Source: an uncultured Hyphomicrobiales bacterium (lineage in GTDB: Bacteria > Pseudomonadota > Alphaproteobacteria > Rhizobiales > Aestuariivirgaceae). From it: a stretch of 36,216 nt of DNA. Positions 18,428-27,205 of the stretch are shown one piece after another (the first letter of the stretch is position 1; every line of letters begins with the position of its first letter). A model generated the notes under the pieces. The model searched no databases and was not told the DNA's origin. It worked only from the letters and a program-made list of their open reading frames with translations. The stretch is taken from positions 1 through 36,216 of the forward strand of contig CAJBCQ010000147.1 in NCBI GenBank assembly GCA_903951595.1, written 5' to 3'. Made by a program: the position numbers and the translations under genes.

Positions 18428-18976
18428 TTACTTCACATCCTTGAGGATTTTGAGACTGATAATCTTATCGGGGTCGGTGGGCGGTTCGCCCTTGTTGATC
18501 TGGTCGATGCAATCCATGCCTTCGGTGACATTGCCCCAAACGGTGTACTGACCGTTGAGGAAGCTGCCTTCGGCAAACATGATGAAGAATTGCGAATTGG
18601 CGCTATCGGGATCGCTGGAGCGGGCCGCGCCCACGGTGCCGCGCACGAAGGGTTCTTCAGTGAATTCGGCCTTCACATCGGCAAGATCAGAGCCACCCAT
18701 GCCGGTGCCAGTCGGGTCACCCGTCTGGGCCATGAAGCCGTCGATGACGCGGTGGAAGATGATGCCGTCATAAAAGCCCTTGGCCGTGAGTGCCTTGATC
18801 TGCTCGACATGCTTGGGGGCGAGGTCGGGGCGAAGGGCGATGGTGACCTTGCCGCATTTCAGCTCCATCACCAGCGTGTTTTCCGGGTCTGGCGTGGCGG
18901 CGGTGGCGGTGCCTGCCATGAGGGCGGCACCAATCATGGCCGCGCCAAGGGTGCGGCGGGTGAGTTTTGAGATCAT
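18428..18976 (-). CDS. Peptidyl-prolyl cis-trans isomerase, cyclophilin type (exported)
   Basis: Signal peptide MISKLTRRTLGAAMIGAALMAGTATA, then cyclophilin core [24 protein letters not shown] ... NSQFFIMFAEGSFLNGQYTVWGNV. Confidence 0.95.
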   Translation of the reverse strand: MISKLTRRTLGAAMIGAALMAGTATAATPDPENTLVMELKCGKVTIALRPDLAPKHVEQIKALTAKGFYDGIIFHRVIDGFMAQTGDPTGTGMGGSDLADVKAEFTEEPFVRGTVGAARSSDPDSANSQFFIMFAEGSFLNGQYTVWGNVTEGMDCIDQINKGEPPTDPDKIISLKILKDVK

Positions 18977-19103
18977 TGGCTTTCTCCTTAAATCTGCGGG
19001 GGCTTGGTAGCGGAGTTTGCGCGGGAGGGCAAATGAGCAACCATTCAGCTTTTATCCCGGGCGCAGCTTAGTGGGGGCGACGACGCATGAGGTTGGATTT
19101 AGC

Positions 19104-19394
19104 TCAAGTCTCGTAATCAACAATCCGGCGTTCGGCAATGATGCCTGCGAAGTGGGGTTTCACGGCTTCGTGAGCGGGGTGGGCGTTGTAGGTGGCGAAG
19201 GCAGCGCGGGATTCGAATTCGGAGATGAGCGACAGGTCGCCCGCATTCGGGCCTTCCTGGGTGTTGATGCCCACTTCGATGCGGATGAGGCCGGGGATTT
19301 GGCCGTTGAGGCTTTCCAGCAGGCGCTTGGCTTCCACCAAAGCCGCGTGCGGGGTTTCCGGCTTGGTGCGCCAGATGACGAGATGGACGAACAT
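19104..19394 (-). CDS. Dabb (stress-responsive A/B barrel) domain protein
   Basis: MFVHLVIWRTKPET...LLESLNGQIPGLIRIEVGINTQEG...SLISEFESRAAFATYNAHPAHEAVKPHFAGIIAERRIVDYE. Confidence 0.88.
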   Translation of the reverse strand: MFVHLVIWRTKPETPHAALVEAKRLLESLNGQIPGLIRIEVGINTQEGPNAGDLSLISEFESRAAFATYNAHPAHEAVKPHFAGIIAERRIVDYET

Positions 19395-19900
19395 CAGGCA
19401 CGCTCCGCGATGGCTTGGCGGATGGCGGCGGCGGATTGATCGGGCACGAAGGCGGAGATGTCACCGCCCATGGCCGCGATCTGCTTGACCAGTGACGAGG
19501 CGATCATTCGCGTGCCGGGGCCAGCGGCGAGGAATACGGTTTCGATGGTGGGGTCCATTGCGGCGTTCATCTGGCCCATTTGGACCTCATAATCGAAATC
19601 CGATGCATCGCGCAGGCCCCGAATGATGAGCCCGGCACCTGCTTTGCGGGCGGCGTCTACGGCCAGGCCGTCGAAGGTGATGAGGGTGAGCTTCACGCCC
19701 GCCTTGGCGGCCAAGGGGGTGGCGGCGTCTTTGAGCAGGGCGAGCCGGACATCGGGGGCAAGCAGGCCGGGCTTACCGTAATGCACCCCAGCACCCAAAA
19801 CCAAATGATCCACCAGTCGCGCGGCACGCGCGATGATGTCCAAATGCCCGTAGGTGACGGGATCGAAGCTGCCGGGATAAAAGCCGATGCGTGTTTTCAT
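19394..19900 (-). CDS. coaD: Phosphopantetheine adenylyltransferase
   Basis: MKTRIGFYPGSFDPVTYGHLDIIARAARLVDHLVLGAGVHYGKPGL ... GLIIRGLRDASDFDYEVQMGQMNAAM. Start at 19900. Confidence 0.96.
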   Translation of the reverse strand: MKTRIGFYPGSFDPVTYGHLDIIARAARLVDHLVLGAGVHYGKPGLLAPDVRLALLKDAATPLAAKAGVKLTLITFDGLAVDAARKAGAGLIIRGLRDASDFDYEVQMGQMNAAMDPTIETVFLAAGPGTRMIASSLVKQIAAMGGDISAFVPDQSAAAIRQAIAERA

Positions 19901-19916
19901 GGACCTATTTATCTCC

Positions 19917-20525
19917 TCAGATGACTTTGAGCGCAAGCCATAGGCCGCCAGCCATGAGAAATGTGCCGCTGCCCAGCTCAATCCAGCGCAGGCGGGTTTG
20001 CGACAGGGCGGTGCGAAGCTGGCCGGCCAGAAGGGCGTAAAATCCATCCAGAAGCGTGGCGAGCGCCATGAAGGTCATGCCCAGCCAGATCACCTGCCGG
20101 GTGAACTCCATATTGGGATCCGCAAATTGCGGGATGAGGGCGCCGAAAACGATGAGAACCTTGGGGTTGCTCAGGATGACGAAAAACCCTTGCGCTACAA
20201 AGCCACCGCGAGGGGGTGGCGCATCGCCAAGCAGCATGGCACCCCGGCTGCGCCAAAGTTTGAAGCCGAGCCAGACGAGATAGCCGGCACCGGCTAGGCG
20301 TATGAGATCATACCAAAATCCAAGACTATGGATGATGGCGGACAGGCCAAGAATGGCGATCGTAAGCCAGACCAAGAGACCCAGTTGCGTGCCAACCACA
20401 TTCAGCAACCCAGCGCGCGGACCGTAGCGCAGGCTGTTGGCGATGATGATCGTCACCGTCGGGCCGGGTACGATGATGATGGCGGTGCAGGCGAGGACGT
20501 AAGCGAGGTAGGCGGTGGTGAGCAT
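19917..20525 (-). CDS. LysE/RhtB family exporter
   Basis: GPTVTIIIANSLRYGPRAGLLNVVGTQLGLLVWLTIAILGLSAII, multiple TM segments, LysE family pattern. Confidence 0.9.
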   Translation of the reverse strand: MLTTAYLAYVLACTAIIIVPGPTVTIIIANSLRYGPRAGLLNVVGTQLGLLVWLTIAILGLSAIIHSLGFWYDLIRLAGAGYLVWLGFKLWRSRGAMLLGDAPPPRGGFVAQGFFVILSNPKVLIVFGALIPQFADPNMEFTRQVIWLGMTFMALATLLDGFYALLAGQLRTALSQTRLRWIELGSGTFLMAGGLWLALKVI

Positions 20526-20562
20526 TTGTTTGGGAAATCCTCTCCCCTCAGGTCACTGTCTT

Positions 20563-20581
20563 CCTCGGGCTTGACCCGAGG
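20563..20581. repeat. Palindromic REP-like element between gyrA and lysE-type gene
   Basis: CCTCGGG-CTTGA-CCCGAGG perfect 7-bp stem with CTTGA loop. Confidence 0.5.
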
Positions 20582-20609
20582 GCGACGATTTGGATTGGGG
20601 CGGGTTGCC

Positions 20610-23357
20610 TTAGCTCGCCGCTTCACCCTCCCCGCCCACATATCCATTCTCATCCCCGCCCGCATCTTCTTCCTTGATGCATTCGACCGAGACGACATGT
20701 TCGTCTTCGGCTGTATCGAAAATGGTGACGCCTTGGGTGGAGCGACCCGCCGCGCGGATATCATGCACCGGGCAGCGGATGAGCTGGCCACCATCGGAGA
20801 CGAGCATGATCTGGTCGCCTTCCTCGATCGGGAAGGATGCCACCAGCGGGCCGTTGCGCTTGGAAACGGTCATGGCGGTGATGCCTTTGCCGCCGCGGCC
20901 TGTGACGCGGTATTCATAGCTGGATGTGCGCTTGCCATAGCCGTTGATCGAAACGGTGAGGATGAACTGTTCCAATGCCGAAAGCTCGGCATAGCGTTCC
21001 TGGCTGAGAGAGGCTTCTTCGGCCACATCTTCATCGGCCTCAGCAGCTGCCAGCGGCTCGGCCTCCTCGCCACCCATGGCGCGGCGGAGTTTGATATAGG
21101 CAAGGCGTTCGGCGGGGCTTGCCTCCACATGGCGTAGAACGGCCATGGAGATAACGAAATCATCATCGGCCAAGCGTATGCCGCGCACGCCGGTTGAATC
21201 ACGGCCCTTGAAGATGCGGACATCGTTCACATCAAAGCGGATGCACTGGCCGAGCGAGGTGGTGAGCATGACATCCGACACATCATTGCAGATTTCAACG
21301 CCGATGATCTGGTCGCCCTCATCCAGCTTCATAGCGATCTTGCCGGAGCGGCGAATGTCTACGAAGTCGGAAAGTTCATTGCGGCGAATATTACCGGATT
21401 TGGTAGCAAAAACGATTTGGAGATTGGCCCAGCTCGCTTCATCCTCTGGCATCGGCATCACCGTGGTGATGCGCTCACCCGCATCCAGCGGCAGCATGTT
21501 GATCAAAGCCTTGCCGCGTGATTGCGGGCTGCCGATGGGCAAGCGCCAAACTTTTTCACGATAGACCATGCCGGTGGAGGAGAAGAACAGGACTGGCGTA
21601 TGGGTGTTGGCCACGAACAGCTTGGTGACGAAATCTTCGTCCTTGGTTTGCATGCCTGAACGGCCCTTGCCGCCACGGCGCTGGGCGCGATAAGCCGACA
21701 GCGGCACGCGCTTGATATAGCCCGTGTGGCTGACGGTGACGACCATGTCTTCGCGCTGAATGAGGTCTTCGTCATCCACGTCGAAATCTTGCTCGATGAT
21801 TTCGGTGCGGCGCGGGGTGGCGAATTCGTTTCGGGCGGCGGTTAGCTCATCCTTGATGATGGTGCGAACACGCGCGCGCGAGCGCAGAATCTCAAGATAA
21901 TCGGCAATTTCCGTACCCAAACGGGTGAGTTCTTCGGCCACTTCATCACGGCCAAGCGCGGTGAGGCGTTGCAGGCGCAGGTCGAGAATGGCGCGGGCCT
22001 GTTCTTCGGAAAGCCTATAGGTGCCATCCGCACTCAGGCGGTGGCGCGGGTCGGCGATCAGCTCAATGAGTGGGGCCATGTCCTTGGCCGGCCAATCGCG
22101 GCCCATCAGGCCTTCGCGCGCTTCAGCCGCATCGCGTGAGGCGCGGATGAGGGCGATCACCTCGTCAATATTGGCAACGGCGATGGCCAAGCCCACCAAC
22201 ACATGCGCGCGGTCGCGCGCCTTGCCGAGCAGGAACTTCGTGCGTCGGGTGACGACTTCTTCGCGGAAGGCGATAAAAGCCATGATGAAATCGCGCAAAT
22301 TCATCAGTTCCGGGCGCCCACCCGTGAGCGCCACGGCATTGATGCCGAAGCTGGTTTGCAAAGCCGAGAAGCGGTAGAGCTGGTTCAGCACCACATCACC
22401 CACGGCGTCGCGCTTTAGCTCGATCACCACGCGCATGCCGTGGCGGTCGGATTCATCGCGGATGTCGGAAATGCCTTCGATCTTCTTGTCGCGCACCATC
22501 TCGGCGATGCGTTCAATCATCGTGGCCTTGTTCACCTGATAGGGAAGCTCGGCGATGATGATGGCTTCGCGCTCTTTGCGGATTTCCTCGATCTCGACCT
22601 TGCCGCGCATCACGACCGAGCCGCGGCCCGTGTGATATGCGGATTTGATGCCAGATCGGCCGAGAATGATGCCGCCGGTTGGGAAGTCTGGGCCGGGCAC
22701 GATCTCGATCAGGCGGTCGATGGAGATTTCCGGGTCATCAATGGCAGCGACGCAGGCGTCGATCACTTCGCCAAGATTGTGCGGCGGAATGTTGGTGGCC
22801 ATGCCGACGGCAATGCCGCCTGCCCCGTTCACCAGCAAATTGGGGAAGCGGGCGGGAAGGACCACGGGCTCGCGTTCGGAATTGTCGTAGTTCGGTTGAA
22901 AATCAACCGTGTCCTTGTCAATGTCATCGAGCAGCGCGTGGGCTGATTTGTTCATGCGTACTTCGGTATAACGCATGGCGGCTGCCGGATCGCCGTCCAC
23001 CGAGCCGAAATTGCCCTGCCCGTCGATGAGCGGCAGGCGCATGGAGAAGTCCTGCGCCATGCGAACAAGCGCGTCATAGATCGATTGGTCGCCGTGGGGA
23101 TGGTATTTACCGATCACATCACCGACCACGCGGGCGGATTTGCGATAGGGCTTGTTCCAGTCATAGCCATTCTCGTTCATCGAGAACAAAATGCGGCGGT
23201 GGACGGGTTTCAGGCCGTCGCGGACATCGGGAAGCGCGCGGCTGACGATGACGCTCATGGCGTAATCGAGATAGCTGCGCTTCATTTCCTCTTCGATGGA
23301 AATGGGAGAGATATCGTCCGGCGCAGGCATGCCCGGTTTTGCGTCTTTATCGGCCAA
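20610..23357 (-). CDS. gyrA: DNA gyrase subunit A
   Basis: [47 protein letters not shown] and GyrA box QRRGGKG; 915 aa. Confidence 0.98.
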   Translation of the reverse strand: MADKDAKPGMPAPDDISPISIEEEMKRSYLDYAMSVIVSRALPDVRDGLKPVHRRILFSMNENGYDWNKPYRKSARVVGDVIGKYHPHGDQSIYDALVRMAQDFSMRLPLIDGQGNFGSVDGDPAAAMRYTEVRMNKSAHALLDDIDKDTVDFQPNYDNSEREPVVLPARFPNLLVNGAGGIAVGMATNIPPHNLGEVIDACVAAIDDPEISIDRLIEIVPGPDFPTGGIILGRSGIKSAYHTGRGSVVMRGKVEIEEIRKEREAIIIAELPYQVNKATMIERIAEMVRDKKIEGISDIRDESDRHGMRVVIELKRDAVGDVVLNQLYRFSALQTSFGINAVALTGGRPELMNLRDFIMAFIAFREEVVTRRTKFLLGKARDRAHVLVGLAIAVANIDEVIALIRASRDAAEAREGLMGRDWPAKDMAPLIELIADPRHRLSADGTYRLSEEQARAILDLRLQRLTALGRDEVAEELTRLGTEIADYLEILRSRARVRTIIKDELTAARNEFATPRRTEIIEQDFDVDDEDLIQREDMVVTVSHTGYIKRVPLSAYRAQRRGGKGRSGMQTKDEDFVTKLFVANTHTPVLFFSSTGMVYREKVWRLPIGSPQSRGKALINMLPLDAGERITTVMPMPEDEASWANLQIVFATKSGNIRRNELSDFVDIRRSGKIAMKLDEGDQIIGVEICNDVSDVMLTTSLGQCIRFDVNDVRIFKGRDSTGVRGIRLADDDFVISMAVLRHVEASPAERLAYIKLRRAMGGEEAEPLAAAEADEDVAEEASLSQERYAELSALEQFILTVSINGYGKRTSSYEYRVTGRGGKGITAMTVSKRNGPLVASFPIEEGDQIMLVSDGGQLIRCPVHDIRAAGRSTQGVTIFDTAEDEHVVSVECIKEEDAGGDENGYVGGEGEAAS

Positions 23358-23384
23358 TTTGAACCCCGATTCGATTGATGCGCC

Positions 23385-23413
23385 AATCTAGCCTTCTGGC
23401 GGGGCTCGGGCAA
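23385..23413 (-). promoter_or_regulatory. Putative sigma70-type promoter of gyrA
   Basis: On the minus strand TTGCCC-N17-TAGATT, about 28 bp upstream of gyrA ATG. Confidence 0.4.
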
Positions 23414-23474
23414 TGAAAAGGGCCTGTTATTCGTGGCTTTTCACGCGTTTTCCGGGGGCCGAAGTGACGCAGCG

Positions 23475-23819
23475 TCAAAGCTTGCGGAATTTGACGCCAG
23501 AACCCTCATACCAGCCTGCCTGTTCGATGACCGGAGAACAGTTTGTGCGACCTTTCATCCAGCTTTCCAGCGAGATGCAGAGCTTGCTGCCGCGCACGCT
23601 CCAGCGGCCCTGATCGGAGCTGCCGAGAACCTTCCCAACCAAAGTGCCATCGGTTTTGGCGGAAAAGCGCACGTTGTAGTTCTGCACGACAGCCTGGAAA
23701 TCACCGGGGAAAAGGCGGGTGAGTTCACGCGGCGACAGCGGTTCACCAGCCAGCGCCGTGCCGAGGCCGAAAATCATCAACATCGCGCCTGCGATGGCAG
23801 GCCGAAAACCGGTTCTCAT
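23475..23819 (-). CDS. Small exported protein of unknown function (114 aa precursor)
   Basis: MRTGFRPAIAGAMLMIFGLGTALAGEPLSPRELTRLFPGDFQAVVQNYNVRFSAKTDGTLVGKVLGSSDQGRWSVRGSKLCISLESWMKGRTNCSPVIEQAGWYEGSGVKFRKL: signal peptide plus a compact domain with exactly two Cys. Confidence 0.75.
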   Translation of the reverse strand: MRTGFRPAIAGAMLMIFGLGTALAGEPLSPRELTRLFPGDFQAVVQNYNVRFSAKTDGTLVGKVLGSSDQGRWSVRGSKLCISLESWMKGRTNCSPVIEQAGWYEGSGVKFRKL

Positions 23820-23986
23820 ATGCGCGTTCCTTGCCTGAGGATGGGCAGGCGCACTCAGCACTCAGCCCCGTTTCTGCCGCCAAGAGCCTGCAAATTGTGG
23901 GCTGAGTGTGGCAGCGGCTTTTTTACCGCACGACCGCGTTTCTGGGCGCGGCGAGGAGCCAGCCAAGACGGGTGATCCAAACAAGA

Positions 23987-24475
23987 TCAGAACGGAACCT
24001 CGTCATCCAGTTCCCCGCGCGCGAAGCTTTGCTGCGGCTTGGAAGTGCTGCCGGATGAACGCGCGCCCATGGGGCTTGCAGAGCCGAAATCATCACCGCC
24101 AGCTGCATCACCCGCACCGCCGCTGCGGCCGTCGAGCATGGTGAGTGTGCCGTTGAAATTCTGGAGCACGATTTCGGTGGAATAACGCTCGATATTGTCC
24201 TTATCGGTATATTTGCGCGTCTGGATTTGGCCCTCAATATAAACTTTTGACCCTTTTTTCAGATAGTTCTCAGCCACTTTGGCGAGGTTTTCGTTGAAAA
24301 TGACGACCTTGTGCCACTCGGTCTTTTCCTTGCGCTCGCCGGAACTCTTGTCGCGCCAGGATTCGGAGGTGGCGATACGCAGGTTCACGACGGGCTTGCC
24401 ATCCTGCAGGCGGCGCACTTCCGGGTCAGCACCCAGATTGCCAATGAGAAGAACCTTGTTCAGCGAGCCGGCCAT
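23987..24475 (-). CDS. ssb: Single-stranded DNA-binding protein
   Basis: [90 protein letters not shown]-terminal acidic tip DDEVPF. Confidence 0.97.
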   Translation of the reverse strand: MAGSLNKVLLIGNLGADPEVRRLQDGKPVVNLRIATSESWRDKSSGERKEKTEWHKVVIFNENLAKVAENYLKKGSKVYIEGQIQTRKYTDKDNIERYSTEIVLQNFNGTLTMLDGRSGGAGDAAGGDDFGSASPMGARSSGSTSKPQQSFARGELDDEVPF

Positions 24476-24562
24476 TTCGATCACTCCATTCAGTTTGAAT
24501 CGCACCCTAGTGGTTTGGTTCCGCAGCCGCCATTCGACAACCGGGTTCTCCACAATTTACGT

Positions 24563-24577
24563 GTTCTTATTTTGTTC
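24563..24577 (-). promoter_or_regulatory. LexA (SOS) box, alphaproteobacterial direct-repeat type
   Basis: GTTC-TTATTTT-GTTC on + strand (GAAC-N7-GAAC on minus strand), about 90-100 bp upstream of ssb ATG in the ssb/prx divergent region. Confidence 0.7.
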
Positions 24578-24732
24578 TTGCATAAAACCCATAATGGTGC
24601 AAGAAATAATTTTTCCCGCTGAAATTGCAACAAAGGAGGAACAGGGTGGTTCTGCTTGTACCGAAAGGCTTTCCGGGGCACCATTGCCACAACCGCATAA
24701 CCCCAACCCGTTACCCTTAGGAGACAACGCAA

Positions 24733-25398
24733 ATGGCGCTGCAACTGGGCGATATTGCACCGGATTTTGAAGCCGACACGACGGAAGGCCGCATCCGTTT
24801 TCACGACTATATTGACGGCTCTTGGGCCCTGCTCGTCTCGCATCCGAAGGATTTCACCCCCGTTTGCACCACGGAACTGGGCTCGATGGCCCAGCTCAAG
24901 CACGAATTCGACAAGCGCGGCGTTAAGATGATTGGCATTTCGGTGGATACGGTGGGCGATCATCAACGCTGGAAGGGCGACATCAAGGATGTGACGGGTG
25001 CCGATGTGAACTATCCGATGATCGGCGACCCGGAGCTTCAGGTGGCCAAGCTCTATGGCATGATTCACCCGAATGCTTCTGGCACCTCGGCTGGCCGCAC
25101 GGCGGCGGACAATGCCACGGTACGCAATGTTTACATCATCGGGCCGGATAAGAAGATCAAGCTGCTGCTCACCTATCCCATGAGCACGGGCCGCAATTTC
25201 CATGAAATTCTGCGCGTGGTGGATTCTCTCCAGCTTACCGCCAAGGAGCAGGTTGCCACCCCCGCCAATTGGAAGCAGGGCGAGGATGTGATCATCATGG
25301 CTTCGGTTTCCGATGAACAGGCCAAGGCGAAATATCCCAAGGGCTGGAAAACCGTGAAGCCCTATTTGCGCCTTGTGGAACAGCCGGGAAAAAAATGA
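24733..25398 (+). CDS. 1-Cys peroxiredoxin (Prx6 / AhpC-TSA family)
   Basis: IDGSWALLVSHPKDFTPVCTTELGSMAQLKHEFDKRGVKMIGISVDTV ... YPMIGDPELQVAKLYGMIHPNAS; a single cysteine in the whole protein. Confidence 0.95.
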   Translation: MALQLGDIAPDFEADTTEGRIRFHDYIDGSWALLVSHPKDFTPVCTTELGSMAQLKHEFDKRGVKMIGISVDTVGDHQRWKGDIKDVTGADVNYPMIGDPELQVAKLYGMIHPNASGTSAGRTAADNATVRNVYIIGPDKKIKLLLTYPMSTGRNFHEILRVVDSLQLTAKEQVATPANWKQGEDVIIMASVSDEQAKAKYPKGWKTVKPYLRLVEQPGKK

Positions 25399-25994
25399 TG
25401 ATGAAGCTGCATTACAGCCCCTTTTCGCCCTTCGCGCGCATCGTGCGGGTGATCGCGCATGAGCTTGGTATTGCGGATCAGATCGAGCTTGTGCTGGCCG
25501 AAGGCATGGTGCCTGCGGTGCCGCATGAAATCGTGATCCGAGACAATCCGCTGGGCAAGATTCCCGCCCTTGTCACGGATCATGGAACGGCTGTTTATGA
25601 CTCGCGGGTCATTGTTGAATATCTGATCCACCATGCTGGCAATAAAACGCTTTTGCCGGATGAACCGGTGCAGCGTTTCCGCGTGCTAAACTTGCAGGCA
25701 TTGGCGCAAGGGTTGGCGGATGCGGCGGTGCAATATCGCTATGAAACCTTTGCGCGGCCTGAGAATTTGCGCTGGCCGGAATATGCCGCGCGCCAGAAGC
25801 AGCGCATTCTGGCAGCCGTCGCGGCGGCTTCGGGTTACGAAACGCTGAGCGTTGGCTCGATCTCCATGGCCTGCGCTTTAAGCTACCTTGATATCCGCAT
25901 GCCGGAAATTGATTGGCGGGCGAGCCATTCCGCGCTGGCGCGTTGGCATGAGACATTCAGCGCGCGCGCCTCCATGTCGGCAACAAAGCCCTGA
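25395..25994 (+). CDS. Glutathione S-transferase family protein
   Basis: MMMKLHYSPFSPFARIVRVIAHELGI ... NPLGKIPALVTDHGTAVYDSRVIVEYLIHHAG: thioredoxin-fold GST N-domain with DS motif. Overlaps upstream stop (ATGA). Confidence 0.9.
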   Translation: MMMKLHYSPFSPFARIVRVIAHELGIADQIELVLAEGMVPAVPHEIVIRDNPLGKIPALVTDHGTAVYDSRVIVEYLIHHAGNKTLLPDEPVQRFRVLNLQALAQGLADAAVQYRYETFARPENLRWPEYAARQKQRILAAVAAASGYETLSVGSISMACALSYLDIRMPEIDWRASHSALARWHETFSARASMSATKP

Positions 25995-27187
25995 TGGAAG
26001 GCGCTTTCGACATTCTGGTGGCCGGTGCGGGGCCAGCAGGGCTTGCAGCGGCGGCTCTTTCGGCGCGGTCTGGGGCCAAGACGATTTGCCTGACGGGACC
26101 GGATACTGATGTTGATCCGCGCACGGTGGCCATCATGCAGCCGGGGCTTCGTCTGCTGCAAGCTCTGGAGCTTTGGCCGGGTGATTTGCAGGGGCATTCT
26201 TCACCGCTGAAAAAGCTGCGGTTGGTTGATGATACGGGCGGCATTCTGGCCGCGCCTGAGCTGACATTTGATGCCCGCGAGACCAATGAGGATGCTTTCG
26301 GGTGGAATGTGCCACTCAAAGCTCTCTGCCCTGCTTTGCGCGCGCGGTGTGAGGCTTTGGGTGTGGTGTTCGTTTCTGACAGTGCGACTGGGCTTGAATT
26401 GAGGGGCAATTTCGCCGCCGTTTCGTGCGCTGACGGCGAGGACGTATCCGCGCGCGTGGTGTTTGCGGCGGATGGGCGCGCGTCGGTTTTGCGCAAGGCG
26501 GCGGGCATTGCGGCGCAGGAATGGGCCTATGATCAGGCCGCGATCGTGACGCATTTTGCCCATAGTGCTGATCATCGTGGCATTTCATCGGAATATCACA
26601 CGCCTTCCGGCCCCTTCACCACCGTGCCCCTGCCCGGCCGGCGCTCAAGCCTTGTGTGGATGGAGCGGCCTGCGCGAGCAGCCGAGATCGCGGCCCTTTC
26701 TGGGGTGGAACTTGCCCGTGAAATCCAGATTGCGAGCCATGGCGAGTTGGGCCTTATCACCGATGCCGCAGCCTGCCATGTGTTTCCGATGCGGGGGCTG
26801 ACGGCTGAGACATTCGCCAAGTCGCGGGTATTCCTGATTGGCGAGGCCGCCCATGTGGTGCCGCCCATCGGGGCGCAAGGATTGAACATGAGCCTGCGCG
26901 ATGCGGCCCTTGCGGCGGAGTTGGCGGGGGATGCCTTGCAATGGGGCGATGATCCGGGCGATGACAAGCTGCTTGCGCGCTATGACAGGGCGCGGCGTGC
27001 GGATGTGGTGCCGCGCCAGACGGTGATTGATCTGATGAACCGCTCGCTGCTTTCCAATCTGTTGCCGATGGAACTGGGCCGCGCTCTGGGCATTGGCATT
27101 GCGGGGCATGTGCCCTTCATCCGCTCGCGCGTCATGCGGCAAGGATTAGCTCCAGAAACGGGTCTGCCGCGCCTGATGCGCGCTTGA
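25994..27187 (+). CDS. FAD-dependent monooxygenase, UbiH/UbiF/COQ6 family
   Basis: DILVAGAGPAGLAAAALSARSG ... FLIGEAAHVVPPIGAQGLNMSLRDAALAAELAGDAL. Confidence 0.88.
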   Translation: MEGAFDILVAGAGPAGLAAAALSARSGAKTICLTGPDTDVDPRTVAIMQPGLRLLQALELWPGDLQGHSSPLKKLRLVDDTGGILAAPELTFDARETNEDAFGWNVPLKALCPALRARCEALGVVFVSDSATGLELRGNFAAVSCADGEDVSARVVFAADGRASVLRKAAGIAAQEWAYDQAAIVTHFAHSADHRGISSEYHTPSGPFTTVPLPGRRSSLVWMERPARAAEIAALSGVELAREIQIASHGELGLITDAAACHVFPMRGLTAETFAKSRVFLIGEAAHVVPPIGAQGLNMSLRDAALAAELAGDALQWGDDPGDDKLLARYDRARRADVVPRQTVIDLMNRSLLSNLLPMELGRALGIGIAGHVPFIRSRVMRQGLAPETGLPRLMRA

Positions 27188-27205
27188 ATTTGAGGAGTTT
27201 GCCCC

